Source of the DNA: Leptodontidium sp. MPI-SDFR-AT-0119
Lineage: Eukaryota; Ascomycota; Leotiomycetes; Helotiales; Leptodontidiaceae
NCBI GenBank assembly: GCA_020726505.1
Contig: JAHLEZ010000002.1
Coordinates: 3,348,001-3,412,000 of the forward strand
Length of the DNA stretch: 64,000 nucleotides
Direction: 5' to 3'
Part shown: positions 1 to 10,738 of the stretch, piece by piece
Layout: every line of letters starts with the position of its first letter
Numbering within the stretch: the first letter of the stretch is position 1
Made by a program: the position numbers and the translations under genes
The notes under the pieces: model-generated
Seen by the model: the letters and a program-made list of their open reading frames with translations, nothing else
Database searches by the model: none
What the model was told of the DNA's origin: nothing

Positions 1-977
1 TGCTATTGTGGCTGGCGAAAGGCTCTTGAACATCTAAGTCCTTGATGCCAAGACATTAATCCTATCTTAAGTATGTACTCACTCTTCGCTAAAGATATAC
101 ATGCGGAAAAGGTTACTCAAGTGAGCTATATCGTTCGGTGCGTGGACCTGGCACGACTCGAGCTTAAACTTGGCTGGCATCCCTTTGCTCCAGATGCTAG
201 CCAACTGTTCAATATTTGAGTACATATGGATATGCGAGTAGCTCATTGTTTTGTCGCGGCTGGCCAATTCTACCATGGCTAACACGAAGTGCAACGAGAT
301 GATACGGTTTGCGAGCAACGATGTGCATTGCTCAGCGCACTACCGTTTCAACCACTGGTCATTAGGACCTAGAAGGAATACCGAGGGAATTATTTTATCC
401 TCAAACCAGCCCACGTTGTCAATGGGGAGTTTAGTATAAAACATAGTTATATCAATCATGCGTGGCAGGCATCGCATGGCGCAAACAAAGCTCCCAAGCT
501 CCCAAAGGCACCACCACCCGCGCCGAAGCTCCTCAAGCCGCAGACTGCGTCCGTTATGCTGGAAATGGGTCCTGTCTAGTTGCTTTATTCCGATTCCATC
601 AACTTGATCCAAGCCTAAGTCATGGGCCATACGCACACATGTTAACAGAAATGAATGTGCACGATTGACCTTTCCGGAGGCCAGATCTGCATAACTTAAC
701 ACGATGATGGCCTAGACCAAGGGGAAAAGCGGCTCGGTCATACGAGTAGGCTCCAAGTCCAGGCGCTCAAATTTGTTGATATCGGTTTAAATGAGTTCAC
801 TGGCATAGTACATGAAGCCTTTCCCGCGCTCTGAACGCTTGACTTGCTGGCTGAGTTTAGGATTAAGGGTAAGCCCCAGTTCACATTGCCTTGTCGCTGA
901 ATGTTCGTACAATAGTGCCTGATTAAATTCATGCGCGCACGAGTCATCGATATATCGTGTGGTCAGAGCACAGATGG
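1..977 (-). pseudogene. Fungal transcription factor (fungal_trans middle homology region), decayed and cut by the window edge
   Basis: One reading frame on the minus strand runs from about 977 down to 83 and reads as the regulatory domain of a Zn2Cys6-type factor: ICALTTRY, then PLV-stop-AIIVLSYADLASGK, MAHDLGLD, and the diagnostic RRGWWCLWELGSF / LPID segment. The frame is kept through three stops, TAA at 787-789, TAG at 712-714 and TAG at 340-342, each sitting where a sense codon (probably Gln) is expected. A GTGAGT donor near 82 and an acceptor near 41 would remove a 42-nt intron. The 3' end lies beyond base 1. The DNA-binding zinc cluster is not visible: homology stops exactly where the MITE at 980-1214 begins. 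Such factors usually regulate neighbouring cluster genes. This copy can hardly make a full protein. Alternative: a living gene with sequencing errors, unlikely with three equivalent stops. Confidence 0.75.
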
Positions 978-979
978 TA

Positions 980-1214
980 TCCCATGGTGTGGCAGTTCGC
1001 TTACGGCTTTTAGCGTGAAAACCTGAAATGAGTGCATTGAGCGCAAATAAGCTAGTAGAACAAAAAGAATTAGATAAAATGATAGCTTTACTTTGGGATA
1101 ACAATAAGTCTCTTGTTAATTAGTCTTTAAAGCAAAGGGTGGTGAGTTATGAGGCTGGAGCTGAGAGGTCTCTCTTGAAAACGGCGCTAAAAGCCGTGCT
1201 GCCATACCATGGGA
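980..1214. mobile_element. MITE copy 1, 235 bp, TA target site, Tc1/mariner-like
   Basis: The ends are inverted repeats beginning TCCCATGG (980-987 and, reversed, 1207-1214). After the outer GGCAG comes a second matching block, ACGGCTTTTAGCG, on both arms; the left arm has a few extra bases between the blocks. The element is flanked on both sides by TA (978-979 and 1215-1216), the target duplication typical of Tc1/mariner/pogo elements. The interior is AT-rich and has no transposase. A second member with the same ends lies at 5258-5489. Confidence 0.75.
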
Positions 1215-1216
1215 TA

Positions 1217-1528
1217 CACGAGCACTAATCCATATGGCTCCGCCAGTAATGACCCAGAATATAGGCGCTTGAGGAAGGTTGGGCGGTGTAGCATAGGAAA
1301 ATGTGGTTACACGGCTTAAAAGTAAACTTTGACCAAGTACACCTTGACCTCGTGAGGCGGTAGGATTTGTTTTGTGGGCCCAGGTGTTGATGTTAATGCT
1401 ATTTACTCAGGTTTGAATTCCCTCAAGTCATCTCAAATGCAGCTTACAAACCAGAGGAAATGGCCAATAAGTCATCTAATATCAACATACAACTAGAATT
1501 GCTAAGGTCTTACAGCCAACAGACATGT
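1217..1528. other. Intergenic, no gene seen
   Basis: Minus-strand frames here include a short open stretch reading APIFWVITGG just beyond the MITE, but it cannot be joined with confidence to the transcription factor remnant. No other feature was recognised. Confidence 0.3.
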
Positions 1529-2937
1529 CTACTGAGAGATCCGCACTATGGTTTTGACTTCTTTGCCCTTTTTGGTTTTGAAAGCCTCCAAAGCCTTCAA
1601 GATTCCTCCAAACCCGATTTCCTCTTCTTTCTCGTATTTCATGGTTTTCAATTCTCCCGAAGCCAGATACTTCTCAAGAGTTGGGATGTACGATGCGACC
1701 TTCGTGTTGAGGTCAGTGTCCGCACCTCCTTGGCCGATACTCCCTACATCCGCCTAGTAAATTTTGATACCCTCATAGGGATCAATTGCTGTCCTGTTCC
1801 AGAATGTATGAGTAAAGGTTCAAACAGCTCCAATTAGCAGGAGCAACATACCAGTCATTTGTTGTTGCAAAGTACTTGCTTCCGTCTTTGGCATTGCTTA
1901 TCTTCGCAAGTGCAGCTATGGCAGTTTTTGTCGCCATTGCACTTGAGTCAAAAACCCGGGAAAACTTGCCACCGGTGATGGTCTTCACTTCTCGCAATTA
2001 GTCGTCGAGGGGAAGTTTGTGATTTATGATGCCATCAGCTCCAAGACTTATGACTAGCTATTATTGGGCACAGTTAGTAACGTATTCAACTACTGCGTTA
2101 CAAAGTGAGAGTTACCTCCTTGTTCGTTAGTGCGCAGAATGCAAGGACCTTGAAGCCCCAGAGCTTTGCGATCTACTGCCTGGTTAACAGCAATAATAGG
2201 CCATTTGCCATTGTAGATTCAAATACCTGGACACTGAACTGGCCAACACTTCCGGCAGCACCAATCAAGATGATCCACTCATCAGAATCCTTGTCTTTCT
2301 GACGCTCCAGATCAATACCAGTTCCATTCAACAAGACAAAGTAGGAGGTCTATATTTTTGAGATTAATAATTTCCATCTGCGTTGTGCCGATTTTCAGAG
2401 ACTTACCACAAGACCACTCCTAAACGTCGCGGCTTGTTCATCAGAAAGATTCGCTGGCGTCTTGAATGCCAAAGGTGCATCCATGAGGAACTATATCACG
2501 TCTCGTACGTACTTCTTCGATTTAAAGATCTGCGTTTTCATAGAGTGAGACTCACAAACTCCTGAAAGGTGCCGTGCCCATTCGTTCCAAGCCTCGTGGT
2601 CCCAGATACTCTATCCCCGACCTTGAAATTCTTCACGTCCTCACCAGTCTTGATGACGATACCCGAGGCATCGCAGCCTAGGGGAATCGGCCAAGATTTC
2701 ACAAGCATTCCAGTAGCCTGCTGGATTCCTTCTCTATCAGGGATCAGCTTTGGCTCGCCGCTCTTAGCCAGCATATGAAAGGGGGGCATGAATAAAGAGT
2801 GGAGATAGAACATACATAGGATTGATGCTCGTGAGTAGGGTTTTTACCAGAATCTGGGATTTGCTTAGAGTAGGTACTGTCTAGTTTTCCGTCAGCGTAA
2901 AGTTGCCACCAATTTTGTCGAGAATTATTGCTTTCAT
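1529..2937 (-). pseudogene. Medium-chain dehydrogenase/reductase (quinone or trans-enoyl reductase type), three in-frame stops
   Basis: The start MKAIILDKIGG, the NAD(P)-binding segment IILIGAAGSVGQ and the end of the family (IPTLEKYLASGELK, then VRISQ-stop at 1529-1531) are all present in order, giving about 350 residues, normal for the family. Introns are well formed: GTATGT near 2816, GTGAGT near 2560, GTAAGT near 2400, GTATTT near 2225, GTAACT near 2112 (with a TACTAAC branch site) and GTATGT near 1851. The coding frame is broken only by TAG (2881-2883, after TLTEN), TAA (about 2000, after PLDD) and TAG (about 1755, after GIKIY). Each is one C-to-T step from a Gln codon. Reductases of this class often act in secondary metabolism beside polyketide synthases, but no synthase is in view. 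I infer a recently inactivated gene. Confidence 0.75.
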
Positions 2938-4119
2938 TGCCATTCGACAAGGATAATGATGTTGTTGATGGTTTGGGTACACTTTTTCAACACTAGAGCA
3001 GTCTAAGAATTTCACAGATTTCGCACGAAAGAGAAGAGATACAGTGGCGAGGCAGCGATTTAAGAAGTCGAAAGGCCGAATCAGCTGCTTCATACACTAT
3101 TATGTTCCCATCCTGCGCTACGGATTATCTCGAACTTAGATGAGTCAATAGTGCTGACACGTGCTCCTTTCAGTATCATGTACAGTTTCACCAAACGCCT
3201 CTCAACCAGCTTTTCGCCACTGTAAAGGTATGCAGCTGAAATTAGGATAGTACGGAAGTACCCCGGACTAGCGAAGTACTTTTAGCACCGCGCTGTACAC
3301 TAATTGCTGGGGTTCCGGAAACTTTATGATAAGCTTGCACATGAGCAATCCTCGAATTAGAAGTAGTTTGAGAAAGAAATTTTTCTTCGGCCGCCCCGCC
3401 ACAAATTACGACACACTGTAGCAATGGCCAACCTGGACCGGGGCAATCGACGCGGCCGCCATGCCCTCGGCAAATCCCCAAGAGAGCATATCAACTGTTT
3501 GCAGCTAGCCTTTCAAATATCCTTATCGTGTGCATCGTGTTAAGTGGAGTCTTCCATAACGTTATGCAAAACTTAAATTTAAGCGGCCCTTTCATAACGT
3601 TAGCCTAACGTCAAAATGTTTCAGTCACGGACGGGTCCTGGCCCGTAGTACGTGCTAGGTTTTGTGGGCTTGCACACCAAATGGCCTGGCACGTAGGGTT
3701 TGTAAACTTTCAACTCGTACCGTAGCTATTCTGCCTAGGGTGTTGGAACAACCAAACTCTCAGGAGACGCCAAACAGTATTCGGACACGCTTGCTACATT
3801 GAGACGGGAAGCAACGACATCCCCCAAGGTAGACTGGCAAACATACCCGATGCACTCGATTATATTTCAATGAAATTCCAAGGAACACCCTGCCAAGATT
3901 CACACAATCATGACGATAAAGCCACGGCGGTGGTTAGGACTGCCTGGTACAGAGACTATGGGTCTCGTGATAGATCTTATGGATCCGGCGAAGTCTAAGA
4001 ATCCTTGGGAGACATAGATATCCAAGCAGTACGAAGGCTCCGTATAATACTGGCACGTTTGCAATTACAAAAGAGCCTTGTGCTCAACGTCAGATAGTAT
4101 ATTTTACCATGATCTTCAA
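2938..4119. other. Intergenic, with one unexplained open stretch
   Basis: An open frame without an ATG start runs on the plus strand from 3726 to 3998 (stop TAA), about 90 codons, including the stretches DIPQGRLANIPDALDYISMK and VVRTAWYRDYGS. It resembles an exon but matches no family I know. The sequence CATAACGTTA occurs twice near 3555 and 3594. Nothing else was recognised. Confidence 0.25.
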
Positions 4120-4860
4120 TTACCAAGCGTGAAATCCACTCTTATTCACAAACTTTCCCACATCTGCATCCCTCCTTCCATCAATGCATGCAAGAATCCC
4201 CAGCGCACTCTCTTTTGGATCCCTAGCGCCATTGTTGATTCTCTCCTGCTTCCCTGCTTCCCCTGTTCTACTCAGATCCGTGACCACATACCCGGGAGTA
4301 AACGCCCAGACTTTTATCCCTTTCTGACCGAGCTCGACATGATGACACATCATCAGCATATTAAGAGCAGCCTTGCTCATCCGATATGCTATGGCGGGCA
4401 CTCTGTAGTAAAGATCTGAAGAGTCGCTTCTTTCGGTAATTGATCCGAGTTCGCTACTGATGTAGATCAGATGCGAGTCTTTGGACTTCTCGAGGAGAGG
4501 AGCGAAGGCCTCTGTGACGACAGCGGCTCCAAACGTGTTTGTTTTGAAAGTTTCCCGCAGCTCCTGGAGGAAGGTCACAGCTTCGGGAGGGATGTTTCCG
4601 GCATTGTTGACCAATACATCGAGCCGACCGAAGTCTTTAGAAACTAGTTGCGCCGCCTTCGTGACCAATTCCGAGTCTGTGACATCGAGAAGGACGAGAG
4701 AAAATGAACCGGTTGGGACCTCCTTCTGGAGATCTTGGAGAGCTTTCTCTCCACGCTCTTGGTTGCGGCTGCTAATTATGACATGATAATTTGGCGATGA
4801 GGTTGCGAGGGCTTTTGCTGTCAGATCCCTATACCTGTGTTGCTACCTAGACACAGACGT
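4120..4860 (-). pseudogene. Short-chain dehydrogenase/reductase, frameshifted near its start
   Basis: The body is a clear SDR: GSNTGIG (cofactor loop, near 4845), LLDVTD, DVLVNNAGN, the catalytic YRMSK, and PGYVVTDLS, ending KSGFHAW-stop at 4120, the usual C-terminus of the carbonyl-reductase-like fungal group. After GSNTGIGI the frame meets TGA, and the correct frame (TAKALATSSPNYHVIISSRN) resumes one base out of phase at about 4826, so a one-base deletion is the simplest reading. The residues before GSNTGIG (expected LVT) are also not clear, so the first exon is either behind an intron or lost. The part from about 4820 to 4120 has no stops. It would reduce or oxidise an alcohol/ketone with NAD(P)H; the substrate is unknown. 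Confidence 0.65.
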
Positions 4861-5759
4861 TCCCCGCCACAGGCAACGTAAAGTCCGAGACCCCTTGCTT
4901 CGAAATCATGACGTAATGATAGAAAAGCATGTAGAATTCTATCTGAGAGAGCGTACAGAGTAATAGGGGCAATAGGGGCAGCGTGATCATAAGTACGCAG
5001 GTACTGAGATCTACGCTGCACAGCCCATATTTCTAACGCGTAAGTACCGGCCACTGGTGCCTCAGTTTATTGCGCGTAAGCATTGCTTGACCAAAACACA
5101 ACTTTTCCTGAAACGGAATCACTATGACCATGCGAGTAGAAGATTTAACAGGGTGGTTTTCCGTATGTGCCCAAAGTTTAAATAGAGCAGCAATCAAAAG
5201 AGTCAACGGCACGATTATAGAACGTACCCGGTCGCATGCCGCGAAGTCTGTCTACTATCCCATGGACCGGCAGAAACCACTTTTAGCGTCTTCTCACTGT
5301 CGCTTAAATTAATATACCTTTTTCAAAGCAGCACAACAAGTCCTTTAAATGTCTCTTTAGCTTTGCTATTAAAGTATGAACATATTTCGAAGCAGTTGTA
5401 ATTTTCTTTTTTCAAGTCAAAGTATTGGAGTCGATGCAGCCCTTTTACATTTTCGCGCTAAAAGTCGCAAGCGATGCCGGTCCATGGGATAGCTGTCTCT
5501 GAGCACAATCAATCAATATCCACCAAGCCAAGTAATAAATGCCATGAAGCGACGCGTTCCCCGCTTTACTATAATGTGTAACACCTCTCACTCAAGCGAG
5601 GCGCGGTCGATAGCCGGCATTAAAGGAGCAACATGGATTTTTCATAATTCTTGTAGATCAGATGATGAGGCTCGGCTTGAGGACCGTATGTACAAATGTG
5701 GATCTTTGTAGCTTTAGTGTTGAAACCCCCATTCAGGTTCTTCCATGTGTAATCGGACT
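4861..5759. other. Intergenic holding MITE copy 2
   Basis: Apart from the MITE at 5258-5489 no gene was recognised. The minus-strand frame upstream of the SDR (4821-5054) has unconvincing residue composition. Confidence 0.4.
5258..5489. mobile_element. MITE copy 2, 232 bp, same family as 980-1214
   Basis: Ends are TCCCATGGACCGGCA (5258-5272) and its exact inverted copy (5475-5489). A second inverted block CTTTTAGCG lies inside on both arms (about 5280 and 5455). TA flanks both ends (5256-5257 and 5490-5491). Length is within three bases of copy 1, the interior is AT-rich and non-coding, and the internal sequence is diverged. Confidence 0.75.
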
Positions 5760-7046
5760 TCAAGTAGAAATTATTGAAGACCAGTCTTCTTGCTTAATGT
5801 ACTCCTCAGCGGTCAAAACAGGGACCTCCACGCCAAGCTAAAGAATATTCAGCACCTTATTATCCAAAGTCAGAAGGGAAATGGCTCACATCTTTGGGAT
5901 GTACTACGCTTGGATCCCCTCCATCGTAGCCAAAGTCGGAAGTGTACTCAAACATATCCGCGAACTCCTCGCCAATTCCACCGGGAACTGCCTGTTCGAC
6001 AATTTTACGATCTAGTCGTTCAAAATGGCATTCAACACCGTGGAATTTACCCCAAATGCGGACAAATTCGTTCCAGCTCATCATCGACCCGAACCCAAGC
6101 AAGTTCTTGCCTGGAGCGACCTGTACCAATGCTTTGGTGAAAGCCCCTAGGATATGATGTTAATTCAGTGATCTTAATGACGGAGAGAGAAAGAACTCAC
6201 CTGTATCGTGACGAGCATGGACCATAGGAACAAGTGCATCACCATCGAGAGGCATTCTCAAGAGATAAGTGCCATCAGGTTGCTGATGAAAGCTGTGGTC
6301 AGCTTTGGTCTTAAGGTGGGAGGAAAGAGGTGTAATTATTGCGATCACGAAAGGGAAGCCATTCTAATGCAATGCACGCAGTAGCTCACCTTGTTGATTT
6401 GTGTCAAAAGACTGGACTTCCAATTCGTCATGTACAGCCCAACTTGCAAGTACGAAGTCTTCTTCGCAAGCTCGGAATAAGTCGCCTCGAGATATTCAAC
6501 AGCAGCCCACTTGGAGTCAAAATGGAAGTTGTGCGAGTATTTCCCCTTGCTCCATTTCTTAGTAGCGGACAGAGTTGACAGCACAAAACGATCAAGCGTG
6601 TGAACAGTCGCATTGGCCGCATCGACAATATTACGGCCTTGCTGCACCTCTACGTCGTATGCCACGGCATTAATCGGACGACCTGATTTCTGAGCCTCGG
6701 CCTGTACTTTCGGAACAGCCATTTGTCCCCAGAAGTCTGTCACACCGAAGATGACGGTTGAACCAGCGAATGCCTTTGTCAGTGCCCCGACATCATCTGC
6801 ATCGCCAGCGATTAGTTCAACACCTTGATCTGCCCATATTTTAGCAGAGGGTTTGCTAGGATCCCGGGTGATGCCGCGAATATGCCATCCTCCTTCCTTG
6901 AGGAACGCTTCGGCAACAGAGGCACCCTAGGGTAATCAGTGACGGTTACAGCAAAAACATAGGGTAAAGTAGAGAGGTTCAAGAGGACGAATCTAACATA
7001 CCTGTTGGCCTGTCACTCCTAGGATGGTGACAATTTTCTGAGCCAT
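5760..7046 (-). CDS. NmrA-like NAD(P)-binding family protein (atypical SDR / isoflavone-reductase type)
   Basis: The protein starts MAQKIVTILGVTGQQ, and after the first intron (GTATGT, about 6925-7001) continues GASVAEAFL, completing the GxTGxQG dinucleotide-binding loop. It then reads GITRDPSKPSAK, GVELIAGDADD, AFAGSTVIFGVTDFW and the long LERF-like segment LDRFVLSTLSATKKWSKG, all typical of NmrA-like proteins. Later exons give DALVPMVHARHDTG and KNLLGFGSMMSWNEF, and the last exon gives LTAEEYIKQEDWSS-IIST before TGA at 5760-5762. Introns near 6340, 6145 and 5830 have proper splice sites. At about 310 residues it is full length and has no stops, unlike its neighbours. Members bind NADP as redox sensors or reduce small molecules; the role here is unknown. 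Confidence 0.85.
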
Positions 7047-9187
7047 AGTGAAGGAAGTAAACTACAGTGGATTCTGTTAGGTAGGATTGAAGCTTTGATG
7101 AGCAAAAGGGTTAGGATATTCTCTGGGAAAGACAGTAAGCCACTGAAGCACGATCGCGCGACAGCAGAGTCATAAAAAACACATGCTTATATAGACGGGT
7201 ATAAGAACATTAAAAATGCCGAATCGAACCATGAATTCAAAGCCCGGTCAATTTTGAGGTGGTCGGAACGAGTCGGATGCTCAAAAGACTTACAAATCAT
7301 GGCGTTTACATAAGAGTAAGTAATCATGAGGCACTTACCGGAACAATTTCAATCCCGAGTTTGCATGAACAGTTCCCCGAACGTTGGGATCAAGTCATAT
7401 TGAAAAGGGGTAAATGTTAATTCCCTCGGTGGAGAAAATTCCGGGTCATTGGCAGGGATAATCTAAGATACTGGATGTATTTGGTTCGTATGTTCTTGCA
7501 ACTTCAAACATCCTGGTCAATCTACATTATCCAACCAAAAAGATTAATCCAGTCGCCACATTCAAAGTGATCCGATATCACTGGACAAATTTTGAAGTAA
7601 GTAGATACAGGTAGCTAGCAAGTCTTTCCAATCTAAGCCCGATGGACATCAATCTGGTTGAAAACTACGGTCAGAAGTAACACACATTTGTTTCTTGATT
7701 AGATTCTTTCAACTACTAAAAGCCTCTTCCCAATTATGAATTCTGTTATAATCTTAGTATGATCTTCAATAAATTTATCTTGTTGGTATTTGTCTATGTT
7801 ACAGAGAAAGGTGTTAACTTCTCAACGTTTGTTATTCCCCTTGCCAAGGCTCCCTCTCGAGAAGGAATAATCTCGATCGTCCCTGGGTTGTTTAACATCC
7901 TTTGAACTACGATTTGGATTATTAAGAACTCTGGACGACTAAGACACGATGAGGGAAATACCTTTCTCCTCTAAGGTATCTTCATGTTGCTGAGATGTCA
8001 CGTGGTGTTTACATCCGGAGCTTACCCCCTCCCCTGTACCAAAAACGCCATCACACTCACAAATCCTTAATTAAAGCTTTTCATATACTTTCTAAACCAC
8101 AATTTAGCTAGTCCAAAAGCTTTTTCGATGTCTACATGTCAATTCCCAGCAATACTTTTGGTTTTTGGCTCAAAGTAAGCAATAACACAACATTTGAAGT
8201 ACCTATATGTCTTCCAATTTGCCGACCTTTAGCACGCCACAGACCGAGCTATCTTGAAATTTAGCCGCTGGAGTCAGTCTTGCGTTGCAGGGTATGTACT
8301 TCTTGTGTGGGGGAAGAAACCTAAGTACGTCGTCAGATCGTGCCGTTCCGTGTAACTCAACAGGACAACACAACACCATTGCTCTCTACCCGTAGGCTTC
8401 TTTTGCAGCACTATGACATGACTTTCGCAGATATACAATACCATTTCCGAATTCGATTTTGTAACCCTATTCCTATTATTATACTCATCACTGATCATCA
8501 TTCACCCTATCTATCGTCTCCTCTCTCCTGCTCCTCCCCTCCCCGAAACATCACATCCAGGCCCAGTCCAAGTGAAACGTAAGATTTGGCACTAAAACAC
8601 AGATATCGGGGTACCTGCAATGATATTCAGTCCCCGGACTCAGATCACTAATCGAAAGGTCTCGGAGGAATACCCTACCCGCACCACGCGAGGTTCACAA
8701 TTCCATTCCCCAAAATCCTCATGAACTCTACCCCTCTATCCAGTATACCCTTGTCTATCAAATGACTTCGCCGTGGAGAGATCCCCACATCGCGCAAAGT
8801 GGAGATGCGGATGCAGGTGCGGACATTCCCAAGTCCTCATTGGATGACTCGCTCGCATGGCCCTGAACAGTACACTTAGTTGAAAATCAAGTAGCTCGAG
8901 GTACAATGGTTGAGAACAGTTTTGAGATACCTGAGCCAGACTATCCTCCACCGGAAGGTCTCGAATACAGATGGATGTATCCCGGTATTTCCACTTAAAG
9001 GAAGAAGAACGCACTCCTCAGCAATTGTGCTTCATCTGAAGCAGCGAGATCAAAAGATCGAACCTCCAAAGAACAGTATAGATATTCCTTCCTCTGCTTT
9101 TTTTCATCCATGGATACTAATTCTCCCACGCACAACACTCCCACAATCCGTCTTCAACAAATCGCTCAACACACTTCGTCTGCCATC
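7047..9187. other. Intergenic, about 2.1 kb, no gene seen
   Basis: It lies between the divergently transcribed NmrA-like and Old Yellow Enzyme genes. Short frames (for example 8274-8582 and 8736-9014) have no recognisable content and overlap one another on both strands. The last 200 bases are probably the leader of the downstream gene. No repeat or RNA gene was recognised. Confidence 0.4.
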
Positions 9188-10738
9188 ATGGATTCTACCT
9201 CCACTTCCGCTTCTACTACCCCATCTCGGGAAAACAGCAAGCTCTTCTCACCCGTTCGACTCGGAGCCATGAATCTCGAACATCGAGTCATCATGTCGGC
9301 TTTGACGCGCCTACGCTGTCTTGGTACTGTGCCGAACGAGATCGTGATAGAATACTATACACAAAGAGCGACGAAAGGGGGGCTGCTTGTTAGTGAAGGC
9401 ATACATCCCAGTTTAATGGTTCGTCATCTCATTCATATATACCTGAAGTTGTGGTCATTAAATGAGGAGAAAGTACGGTGGCTGACAGGGAACTAAATCA
9501 GGCTGGAGGCTTTCATGGCGTGCCGGGTATGTATGCGCCTGACCATGTGAGGGCTGTAAGTGACTATTCTCTACATGCCCTCTAAACCTACCTCAAAAGA
9601 GGAGGATTCCTTCCATGAGATATGTCTTTAATGGACCCCCCTGACAGTCTTTATTTCCTGGAACCAGAAAGTTTGGTATTGATTATGCTATAGTGGAAGA
9701 AAGTCACAGACGCCGTGCATGCCAAGGGTGCGTTCATGGCTTGTCAATTATGGCATGTAAGTTTGCCCCTACTTGTGTAATTATCATCGCAAACCTCAAG
9801 CGCTGATCCAAGAAATGGTCAGGTCGGACGCTTCGCTATATCAGTCTCACTCGGCGGTCGCCAGCCCCTCAGCTCATCCGCCACGAACATCGGCTCCATC
9901 AACCGAAACACCCCTGGGGCGGTCGAGTACCCTCACGAGACAGCTAAGCCGATGACTTTAGAAGATGTCAAAGATACAATCGACGATTATGTGCATGCCG
10001 CCAAAAACGCGATCAAGGCCGGCTTTGATTGTGTCGAGATTGTAAGTAATCTTCCACCCTTGAAGACAAGTCTAGAAGCTAATGACCTTTATAAAGGCCT
10101 CAGGAAATGGCTATCTGCTTGACCAATTCCTCAACAGCAACACCAACCTCCGCACTGATGCCTACGGTGGCAGTAAAGAGAACCGCGCTCGCTTCACGCT
10201 CGAAGTCCTCGACGGAGTGATCGCTGCTATCGGGGCATGTCGAGTCTCCATCCGAATGAGTCCCTGGGGAACAGTCTGGCTACCCTTAGACACCGACCCT
10301 ATTGCTAACTTCCGGTACGTGTTAAGTGAAGTTGAGAAGCGCGGAGTCGCATACGTGTGCTTGACGCAACCGCGGGCGGATCTACTCCTCGAGGAAAAGA
10401 CCAAGATAGAAAGCATGTATGCGGCTATCAAGTCCGGTAAGGTAGCTGCTACCATCGAAGATCTGCATTTGCGGCACTTTGAAGAGGTGTTGGAGAAGAC
10501 TCCGGTGATAGTGAACAGGAATTACAACGGCGAGAATTGCTTTGAGGAGGTGGAAAGAGGTGAGGTGGACGCAATCGTGTTCGGGAGGTATTTCATTAGT
10601 AATCCGGATCTTGTGGAGAAACTGAGGCTAGGAAAGAAGTTGACGAAATGGAATTTGAAGACGGTTTATGGAAGTAAGGTTGACGTCGGGAAGGAGAGGG
10701 TGGGATATACGGATTATCCTTTTGGGGAAGTTGAGTAA
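9188..10738 (+). CDS. NADH:flavin oxidoreductase, Old Yellow Enzyme family
   Basis: Five exons (about 9188-9418, 9502-9555, 9694-9756, 9823-10041, 10097-10738) keep frame and give 402 residues, a normal length. Family landmarks in order: LFSPVRLGAMNLEHRVIMSA with LTRLR, PNEIVIEYYTQRA, GGLLVSEG, GGFHGVPGMYAPD, WKKVTDAVHAKG, QLWHVGR, PMTLEDVKDTIDDYV, GYLLDQFLNSNTNLRTDAYG, then ENRARFTLEVLD and VDAIVFGRYFISNPDL. These enzymes hold FMN in a TIM barrel and reduce activated alkenes. Oddity: the active-site HxxN of the family lies across intron 4, and the spliced sequence reads ASGNG, so Asn is kept but His is Ala. An upstream in-frame ATG at 9110 would add 26 residues. As the last intact enzyme in a block of broken oxidoreductases it may be a survivor of a tailoring cluster (inference). 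Confidence 0.85.
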
